A program made the translations under genes and the position numbers. A stretch of 11,332 bases of DNA from an uncultured Thalassospira sp. (GTDB lineage: Bacteria; Pseudomonadota; Alphaproteobacteria; Rhodospirillales_A; Thalassospiraceae): assembly GCA_946885765.1 (NCBI GenBank), contig CAMPHD010000070.1, positions 1-11,332 of the forward strand, read 5' to 3'. The notes beneath the pieces were generated by a model. That model ran no database searches, was not told the origin of the DNA, and saw only the letters and a program-made list of their open reading frames with translations. How positions within the stretch are numbered: position 1 is the first letter of the stretch; the number at the start of each line of letters is the position of its first letter. Positions 6,428 through 11,332 of this stretch are shown here, one piece after another.

Positions 6428-6478
6428 TGGATGGCTGTGTTCGCTGCTTTGGGGAAAGCCGGTGGTCACAGCCATCCA
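6428..6478 (+). repeat. Nested inverted repeat between pcaG and pcaI
   Basis: The perfect 12-bp arms TGGATGGCTGTG (6428-6439) and CACAGCCATCCA (6467-6478) enclose 27 bases. That loop contains a second perfect hairpin, GCTTT-GGGG-AAAGC (6446-6459). The element lies 12 bases after the pcaG stop in a 131-base gap that breaks an otherwise tightly packed operon. No U-run follows, so a simple intrinsic terminator is unlikely. An RNA-stability or processing element, or an attenuator setting different levels of pcaDCHG and pcaIJF, would fit. The rest of the gap shows only the pcaI ribosome binding site. Confidence 0.7.
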
Positions 6479-6546
6479 AATCATTCCAACGTATCTGGCT
6501 GAAATATGCCGCGTTTTATTGTTCTGGTTACCACAGGAGTTTTACC

Positions 6547-7401
6547 GTGGTTGCACGTTTCATGTCGCTTAAAGAGGCTGTCGCATCCTGCATCAAGGAT
6601 GGCGATACCGTCTCGATGGAAGGTTTCACGCATCTGATCCCGCATGCCGCCGGGCACGAGGTCATTCGTCAGGGGATCAAGGATCTGACCCTGATCCGGA
6701 TGACGCCCGATATGATCTATGATCAGCTGATCGGGGCCGGTTGTGCCAGGAAACTGGTGTTTTCATGGGGTGGCAACCCCGGTGTCGGGTCGCTGCATCG
6801 TTTGCGCGACGCGGTTCAGGATGGCTGGCCGCACAAGCTTGAGATCGAGGAACACAGCCACGCGGCAATGGCCAATGCCTATGACGCGGGCGCGGCAGGT
6901 CTTCCCTGTGCGGTGTTCAAGGGATATCGCGGGGCGGAATTGCCGCGCGTGAACAAGAACATCAAATTCATCGAATGCCCGTTTACCGGTGAAAGCCTGG
7001 CAGCAGTTCCGGCCATTCGCCCGGATGTGGCGGTGGTGCATGCCCAGAAAGCCAACAAAAAGGGCGATGTCCTGTTTGAAGGCATTGTCGGTGTTCAGAA
7101 AGAGGCCGTTCTGGCAGCCAAAAAGTCGATCATCACGGTCGAGGAGATCGTCGATAACTTTGACGATGTTCCCTACAACGCCGTGATGCTGCCGAACTGG
7201 GCGGTGACCGCGATTGTCGAGGTGCCGGGTGGCGCACATCCGTCTTATGCCCAAGGCTATTACAAACGTGACAACGCGTTTTACAAGGCGTGGGACAAGA
7301 TCGCCAATGACCGCGACAGCTTTAGTGCGTGGATCGAAGAGCATGTCATGAAGGGCGGCCCCGAAGATTTCGCCGCCAAGCGCGAAGCGAACAAAGGGTA
7401 A
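6547..7401 (+). CDS. pcaI: 3-oxoadipate CoA-transferase subunit A, CatI-type (GTG start)
   Basis: Alpha subunit of the family I CoA-transferase that activates beta-ketoadipate with CoA from succinyl-CoA. It has 284 residues, clearly longer than the classical Pseudomonas PcaI (about 230). It resembles the CatI/glutaconate-CoA-transferase A lineage: MEGFTHLIPHAAGHE (24-38), LTLIRMTPDMIYDQLIGAG (47-65), FSWGGNPGVGSLHRLRDA (72-89), CPFTGE (144-149), VPGGAHPSYAQGYY (226-239). The GTG at 6547 is preceded by ACAGGAG at about 8 bases; the internal ATG at 6562 is too far from that site. pcaJ starts 14 bases after the end. The gene could equally be named catI; the pathway assignment rests on the pca neighbours. 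Confidence 0.92.
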   Translation: MVARFMSLKEAVASCIKDGDTVSMEGFTHLIPHAAGHEVIRQGIKDLTLIRMTPDMIYDQLIGAGCARKLVFSWGGNPGVGSLHRLRDAVQDGWPHKLEIEEHSHAAMANAYDAGAAGLPCAVFKGYRGAELPRVNKNIKFIECPFTGESLAAVPAIRPDVAVVHAQKANKKGDVLFEGIVGVQKEAVLAAKKSIITVEEIVDNFDDVPYNAVMLPNWAVTAIVEVPGGAHPSYAQGYYKRDNAFYKAWDKIANDRDSFSAWIEEHVMKGGPEDFAAKREANKG

Positions 7402-7415
7402 GTGGAGGAAAGATC

Positions 7416-8189
7416 ATGGTTGACTATACCCCTACCGAAATGATGACGGTTTCTGCCTCGCGTGCACTCAAGAATGACGATGTGTGCTTTGTCGGCATCG
7501 GCATGCCGTCGGCAGCGTGCAACCTTGCGCGTTTGACGCATGCACCGGAACTGACCCTGATTTATGAAAGCGGTACGATTGGCACGAAGCCCGATGTATT
7601 GCCGTTATCCATTGGCGATGGCGAGCTTTGCGAAACGGCCGTCAATACCGTGCCGGTGCCGGAAATGTTCCGTTACTGGTTACAGGGCGGCAAGATTTCC
7701 GTGGGCTTCCTTGGCGCGGCACAGCTTGATAAGTTTGGTAATATCAACACCACCGTGATTGGCGATTATGACGATCCCAAGGTCCGCCTGCCGGGCGGTG
7801 GCGGGGCACCGGAAATCGCGACGAGCTGTGGCGAGGTGTTTCTGGTGATGAAACAAAGCAAGCGTGGCTTCGTTGAAAAGATCGATTTCGTGACCTCGCT
7901 TGGTCATGGCAAGGGTGGTGATGACCGCGCATCTTATGGTGTGGATACCAAAGGTCCGTCGCGTTTGATTACCGATCTTTGCATCATGGAACCGCATCCG
8001 GTTGGCAAGCATTTCATCGTGACATCGATCCATCCGGGCGTGACGCGCGAAGATATTATCGAAAACACCGGCTGGGCTGTTGAATTTGCGGATGAAGTCG
8101 CCGAAACTCCGGTGCCCGACGCGCACGAGCTTCAGGTCCTGCGTGACCTGCATGCCCGCACCGCCAAGGCCCATGAAGGCCAGCAGTAA
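7416..8189 (+). CDS. pcaJ: 3-oxoadipate CoA-transferase subunit B, CatJ-type
   Basis: Beta subunit of the same CoA-transferase; it carries the active-site glutamate that forms the enzyme-CoA thioester. It has 257 residues, longer than the classical PcaJ (about 213) and in line with CatJ/GctB. The catalytic residue is probably Glu51 in LIYESGTIG (48-56). Other family marks are LPLSIGDGEL, RYWLQGGKISVGFLGAAQ, RLPGGGGAPEI and TDLCIMEP. I chose the ATG at 7416 because GGAGGAA (7404-7410) precedes it and the protein then begins like CatJ (MVDYTPTEMMTV). An in-frame opening extends upstream into pcaI but has no homology-like content. pcaF follows after a short gap. Confidence 0.93.
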   Translation: MVDYTPTEMMTVSASRALKNDDVCFVGIGMPSAACNLARLTHAPELTLIYESGTIGTKPDVLPLSIGDGELCETAVNTVPVPEMFRYWLQGGKISVGFLGAAQLDKFGNINTTVIGDYDDPKVRLPGGGGAPEIATSCGEVFLVMKQSKRGFVEKIDFVTSLGHGKGGDDRASYGVDTKGPSRLITDLCIMEPHPVGKHFIVTSIHPGVTREDIIENTGWAVEFADEVAETPVPDAHELQVLRDLHARTAKAHEGQQ

Positions 8190-8200
8190 GGACTTTGAAT

Positions 8201-9406
8201 ATGGCTGATGCTTATATCTGCGATTTTATCCGCACCCCGATTGGCCGTTTTGGCGGCAGTCTTTCGTCGGTCCGTGCGGACGACCTTGGTGCCATTCCGC
8301 TGAAGGCGTTAATCGAACGCAACCCGAATATCGATTTCGGCGATGTCGATGACGTGATTTTCGGATGTGCCAACCAGGCCGGTGAAGACAATCGCAACGT
8401 GGCGCGCATGTCGTCGCTTCTGGCCGGGTTGCCGGAAAATGTTACCGGCACGACGGTCAACCGTCTGTGCGGGTCGGGTATGGATGCGATCATCATGGCC
8501 GCACGGGCGATCAAATCGGGTGAAGCCGATCTGATGATTGCGGGCGGTGTCGAAAGCATGTCGCGCGCGCCGTTTGTGATGCCAAAGGCGGAAAGTGCCT
8601 TTTCGCGCAATGCGGAAATCCATGACACCACGATTGGTTGGCGTTTCATCAATCCGGTTATGAAAAAGCAGTATGGCGTTGATTCCATGCCGGAAACCGG
8701 TGAAAACGTTGCCGAGGATTTCAAGATCAGCCGTGCTGATCAGGATGCCTTTGCCGCCCGGTCGCAGGACAAGGCGGTGGCCGCACAGGAAAACGGTAAT
8801 CTGGCCGCGGAAATCACGCCGGTTACCATTCCGCAGCGCAAGGCCGATCCGATCATCGTGGACAAGGACGAACATCCGCGTCCGGGCACCACGGCCGAAA
8901 AGCTTGGCAAACTGCCGACCCCGTTCCGCGAAGGTGGTTCGGTGACGGCGGGCAATGCATCGGGTGTGAATGACGGTGCGGCAGCATTGATCATTGCATC
9001 GGATGCGGCGGTCAAGAAATACGGCCTGAAACCGATTGCCAAGGTGGTTGGCGGTGCAACGGCGGGTGTTCCGCCACGCATCATGGGCTTTGGCCCGGCA
9101 CCGGCCAGCAAGAAGCTTCTGGCGCGTCTTGGCCTTACGACTGATCAGCTTGACGTCATTGAACTGAACGAGGCCTTTGCATCGCAGGGATTGGCAACGT
9201 TGCGTGATCTTGGCATTGCCGATGACGATGCGCGTGTGAACCCGAATGGCGGGGCGATTGCGCTTGGTCATCCGCTTGGCATGTCGGGCGCACGTATCAC
9301 CGGGACGGCAGCGATGCAGTTGAAACGCACCGGCGGTAAATATGCGCTGGCGACGATGTGCATTGGCGTCGGGCAGGGCATTGCCATTGTGCTTGAAGCG
9401 GTCTGA
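8201..9406 (+). CDS. pcaF: Beta-ketoadipyl-CoA thiolase
   Basis: Thiolase performing the last step of the pathway: beta-ketoadipyl-CoA plus CoA gives succinyl-CoA and acetyl-CoA. It has 401 residues, normal for PcaF. The catalytic set is complete: acyl-accepting Cys90 in NRLCGSGMDA, His357 in AIALGHPLGMSGAR, and Cys387 in TMCIGVGQG. The N-terminal ICDFIRTPIGRFGGSLS and ESMSRAPFVMPKAESAFSR segments are typical of PcaF rather than of acetoacetyl-CoA thiolases. The ATG at 8201 follows AAGGA at 8188-8192, which overlaps the pcaJ stop; an in-frame TTG at 8195 is too close to that site. It is the third gene of pcaIJF and is followed by a clear terminator. Confidence 0.95.
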   Translation: MADAYICDFIRTPIGRFGGSLSSVRADDLGAIPLKALIERNPNIDFGDVDDVIFGCANQAGEDNRNVARMSSLLAGLPENVTGTTVNRLCGSGMDAIIMAARAIKSGEADLMIAGGVESMSRAPFVMPKAESAFSRNAEIHDTTIGWRFINPVMKKQYGVDSMPETGENVAEDFKISRADQDAFAARSQDKAVAAQENGNLAAEITPVTIPQRKADPIIVDKDEHPRPGTTAEKLGKLPTPFREGGSVTAGNASGVNDGAAALIIASDAAVKKYGLKPIAKVVGGATAGVPPRIMGFGPAPASKKLLARLGLTTDQLDVIELNEAFASQGLATLRDLGIADDDARVNPNGGAIALGHPLGMSGARITGTAAMQLKRTGGKYALATMCIGVGQGIAIVLEAV

Positions 9407-9428
9407 TTGATCGTTTGATTTCAAAAGG

Positions 9429-9467
9429 GCCCCTGTGCCGTTGAAGAACGGGCAGGGGCTTCTTTTT
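9429..9467 (+). terminator. Intrinsic terminator after pcaF
   Basis: GCCCCTGTGCCGTT (9429-9442) pairs with AACGGGCAGGGGC (9447-9459) around a GAAG loop, with a single bulge or mismatch, followed by TTCTTTTT (9460-9467). The strong GC stem plus T-run is a classic Rho-independent terminator. It closes the pcaIJF transcript 23 bases after the pcaF stop and separates it from pcaB. Confidence 0.88.
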
Positions 9468-9473
9468 GTGTTG

Positions 9474-9502
9474 TTGACCGAACGCAATAGCGGCGCGACA
9501 CT
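9474..9502 (+). promoter_or_regulatory. Possible pcaB promoter
   Basis: TTGACC (9474-9479), a good -35 match, lies 17 bases before GACACT (9497-9502), a poor -10. The position, just past the pcaF terminator and about 45 bases before pcaB, is where a separate pcaB promoter would be needed. Weak, by-eye call; no PcaQ-like box is apparent near it. Confidence 0.25.
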
Positions 9503-9545
9503 AACGACCTGAAATAACACCTGTTTAAACGGTGGACCAAACCAG

Positions 9546-10886
9546 ATGACAATTTCGCCCTTTGATTCCGCGATGTTTGGCAATCTGTTTGCCGATGCGG
9601 AAATTGCCGCGCTTTTTACCGATGATGCGCAGATCGCATCGATGGTGCTGTTCGAGGCGGCATTGGCATCGGCCGAGGCACGCGCGGGCGTGATCCCGGA
9701 AGCAAGTGCGAACCGTATTGCTGATGTGTGCCGCGAATTTCGCCCCGATCCCGCGACATTGGCTGCGGGTACGGCAAGTGCCGGTGTGCCGGTTCCGGCA
9801 CTGGTCAAGGCGCTTAAGGCCGAGATTGGCGGGGATGATGCGCGTTATGTCCATTTTGGCGCGACCAGTCAGGATGTGTTTGATACCGGCCTTGTTTTGC
9901 GCCTTCGCGATGCGGTGGCGATTATTCGCCGCCGGACGCGCAAGCTGATCAAGGCATTGATTGCACAAGCCGAAACCCACCGGGCGACGGTGATGATCGG
10001 ACGCACCCGTTCACAACAGGCCGTGCCAACCACATTCGGGCTTAAGGCCGCCGGATGGCTGGTGCCACTTGTGCGGATTGATCACCGGATTGATACGTTA
10101 TGTTCTGACCTGTTCCGGTTAAGTTTTGGCGGGGCGGCAGGGACGCTGGCATCCATCGGGGACAAGGCGATTGAGGTTGAACGCAATCTGGCCGATGAAC
10201 TTGAACTGCCGCCGACCGATATGCCGTGGCACAGCCAGCGTGACGTTCTGGTCGATTTTGCCGCACAGTTAACTGCACTTAGCGGTGCGCTTGGCAAGAT
10301 GGGGCAGGATTTGGTGTTGCTGGCGCAATCCGAAATCGCCGAAGTCCAGCCGGGAAAGGGTGGCGGATCATCGACCATGCCGCACAAATCCAATCCGGTG
10401 CAGGCCGAAATGCTGATCACATTGGCGCGGTTCAATGCAGGCCAGCTTGGCACATTTGCGCAAAGCCAGATCCACGAACATGAACGATCCGGGGCAAGCT
10501 GGTTGCTGGAATGGCTGACATTGCCGCAGATGATCATGGCGACAGGGGCCGGATTGGCGCAGGCCGTTGATATGGTACCGAGCCTTAAGGTCAATACGGA
10601 TCGGATGGCGGCCAATCTTGAGCTGTCACGTGGTGCGATGCTGGCGGAGGCTGCGACCTTTGCCCTTGCCGAACATCTGGGACGTGACGGGGCGGACAAG
10701 CTGGTGAAAGACGCGCTTTCGAAGTCGGCGACCAATCAAGGCAATCTGTTTGATGAATTACCAAAACTGACCGGTGTCGGGATTGACTGGGCCAGGTTGC
10801 GCGATCCGGCGAACTATATTGGGCAGGCCGATGCCTATGTCGAGCGGGTGGTAACAACCGCACGGCGGGCAATCAAGGATAACTGA
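9546..10886 (+). CDS. pcaB: 3-carboxy-cis,cis-muconate cycloisomerase
   Basis: Member of the fumarase/argininosuccinate lyase superfamily that cyclises the PcaHG product to gamma-carboxymuconolactone. It has 446 residues, normal for proteobacterial PcaB. The superfamily signature GSSTMPHKSNP lies at 274-284 and includes the catalytic-loop serines. HFGATSQDVFDTG (103-115) and VMIGRTRSQQAVPTTFGLK (149-167) form the other two conserved active-site regions. The N-terminus SPFDSAMFGNLFAD (4-17) is PcaB-like. The ATG at 9546 follows GGTGGA at 9 bases. In Agrobacterium and Sinorhizobium pcaB ends the pcaDCHGB operon; here it lies downstream of pcaIJF behind a terminator, probably as its own unit. 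Confidence 0.95.
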   Translation: MTISPFDSAMFGNLFADAEIAALFTDDAQIASMVLFEAALASAEARAGVIPEASANRIADVCREFRPDPATLAAGTASAGVPVPALVKALKAEIGGDDARYVHFGATSQDVFDTGLVLRLRDAVAIIRRRTRKLIKALIAQAETHRATVMIGRTRSQQAVPTTFGLKAAGWLVPLVRIDHRIDTLCSDLFRLSFGGAAGTLASIGDKAIEVERNLADELELPPTDMPWHSQRDVLVDFAAQLTALSGALGKMGQDLVLLAQSEIAEVQPGKGGGSSTMPHKSNPVQAEMLITLARFNAGQLGTFAQSQIHEHERSGASWLLEWLTLPQMIMATGAGLAQAVDMVPSLKVNTDRMAANLELSRGAMLAEAATFALAEHLGRDGADKLVKDALSKSATNQGNLFDELPKLTGVGIDWARLRDPANYIGQADAYVERVVTTARRAIKDN

Positions 10887-10889
10887 AAC

Positions 10890-10919
10890 AAAAGGCGGTT
10901 CTGAATCGCTGCCTTTTTG
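10890..10919. terminator. Probable bidirectional terminator between pcaB and the GNAT gene
   Basis: AAAAGGC (10890-10896) pairs with GCCTTTT (10911-10917), with further weak pairing inside (GGTT with AATC). The T-run serves pcaB on the plus strand and the A-run reads as a U-run for the convergent gene on the minus strand. It starts three bases after the pcaB stop and lies just beyond the end of the GNAT gene. Confidence 0.7.
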
Positions 10920-10930
10920 TGTTCGAGGCG

Positions 10931-11332
10931 TCAGGTGACGGGACGAAGGCGCTTTTCGACCGCGTAGTTGTGGATCGGGACCCCGGCGATTTCAAAATCG
11001 CGACGTTCAACCACGTGAAAGCCCTGTTTTAACAGGAAGCCTTTGGCAAGTTCGCTGGCTTCGGAATAAAGCTTTGCGATGTTGCGGTCGCGCGCCGCCT
11101 TTTCGAGGGCGTCATACAGAGCTGTGACCGCACCGGTACCGGCAATTTCGGGCAGGGCATATAGAAAATGGATGTGCCCATCGGCTTCGAGATCGCAAAA
11201 GGCGAGGGGCCGGTCGGTTGCATCCGCCGCAATCAGCCGCATCCGACCATCATCCATCAGTTCGGCAAACCGTTCTGAGGTCGGAGCAAGAGTTGCCCAG
11301 ATGCCGACCTGATCGGGGTTATAGGCACGCGA
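10931..11332 (-). CDS. GNAT family N-acetyltransferase, N-terminus cut by window edge
   Basis: C-terminal 133 residues of a small acetyltransferase-like protein; the frame is open through the right edge of the window, so the start lies outside. The visible part begins RAYNPDQVGIWA, which resembles the YxPEQ-xxWA segment found early in YafP-type GNAT proteins. A beta strand (HIHFLYALPE) leads into the acetyl-CoA loop (IAGTGAVTALYDALEKAA), and a typical end follows (YSEASELAKGFLLKQGFHVVERR). An ATG at 11257 exists inside the domain but would remove conserved sequence, so it is not the likely start. The substrate is unknown. It is convergent with pcaB and has no evident link to aromatic degradation. 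Confidence 0.8.
   Translation of the reverse strand, partial: SRAYNPDQVGIWATLAPTSERFAELMDDGRMRLIAADATDRPLAFCDLEADGHIHFLYALPEIAGTGAVTALYDALEKAARDRNIAKLYSEASELAKGFLLKQGFHVVERRDFEIAGVPIHNYAVEKRLRPVT

Noticed and set aside
7329..7415. In-frame upstream extension of pcaJ into pcaI
   Set aside because: The added residues are Arg-rich and out of frame with pcaI, no ribosome binding site precedes them, and the ATG at 7416 has GGAGGAA and a family-like N-terminus.
8309..9808. Long minus-strand open frame (499 codons) opposite pcaF, the terminator and the start of pcaB
   Set aside because: It runs antisense through conserved thiolase sequence and across an intrinsic terminator. The translation is rich in Arg, His and Cys with no family resemblance; codon bias of the sense genes explains the lack of stops.
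1..11332. Search for tRNA or rRNA genes, CRISPR arrays, insertion sequences, attachment sites or a defence system
   Set aside because: No cloverleaf-like segment, regular direct repeats, transposase or phage-type proteins were seen; the window is ordinary catabolic chromosome content.

Overview
The window carries a nearly complete protocatechuate branch of the beta-ketoadipate pathway, together with its LysR-type regulator and a TRAP transporter. Gene content, the PcaQ-type regulator next to pcaDCHG, moderate GC and protein character point to an alphaproteobacterium. A marine Rhodospirillales member such as Thalassospira is my best guess, from recognition rather than a search.

Layout. Minus strand, 1-2630: a tripartite TRAP transporter, transcribed dctP (binding protein), dctQ (small membrane subunit), dctM (large permease, cut by the left edge). 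Minus strand, 2860-3801: pcaQ. Plus strand, divergent from pcaQ: pcaD-pcaC-pcaH-pcaG (3932-6415, tightly packed), a 131-base gap with a strong nested hairpin, then pcaI-pcaJ-pcaF (6547-9406). A clear intrinsic terminator follows pcaF, then pcaB (9546-10886), a probably bidirectional terminator, and a convergent GNAT acetyltransferase gene (10931 to the right edge, N-terminus missing).

Function. PcaHG opens the ring of protocatechuate to 3-carboxy-cis,cis-muconate. PcaB closes it to 4-carboxymuconolactone, PcaC decarboxylates it to the beta-ketoadipate enol-lactone, and PcaD hydrolyses that to beta-ketoadipate. PcaIJ adds CoA from succinyl-CoA, and PcaF cleaves beta-ketoadipyl-CoA to succinyl-CoA and acetyl-CoA. 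All steps from protocatechuate to central metabolism are encoded here. No PcaK-type MFS importer is present; the TRAP system is a plausible replacement.

Most interesting point. An 18-bp near-perfect palindrome (2847-2864), overlapping the pcaQ stop codon, matches the PcaQ operator consensus known from rhizobia (ATAACC-N4-GGTTAA) at 10 of 12 positions. It lies upstream of dctP, and a second dyad containing ATAACC lies nearer the predicted dctP promoter. This suggests that PcaQ controls the TRAP transporter, making it a candidate protocatechuate (or related aromatic acid) importer. Other points of note are a hairpin between dctP and dctQ, a nested hairpin between pcaG and pcaI, a CatIJ-type CoA-transferase, and the separation of pcaB from the rest by a terminator.
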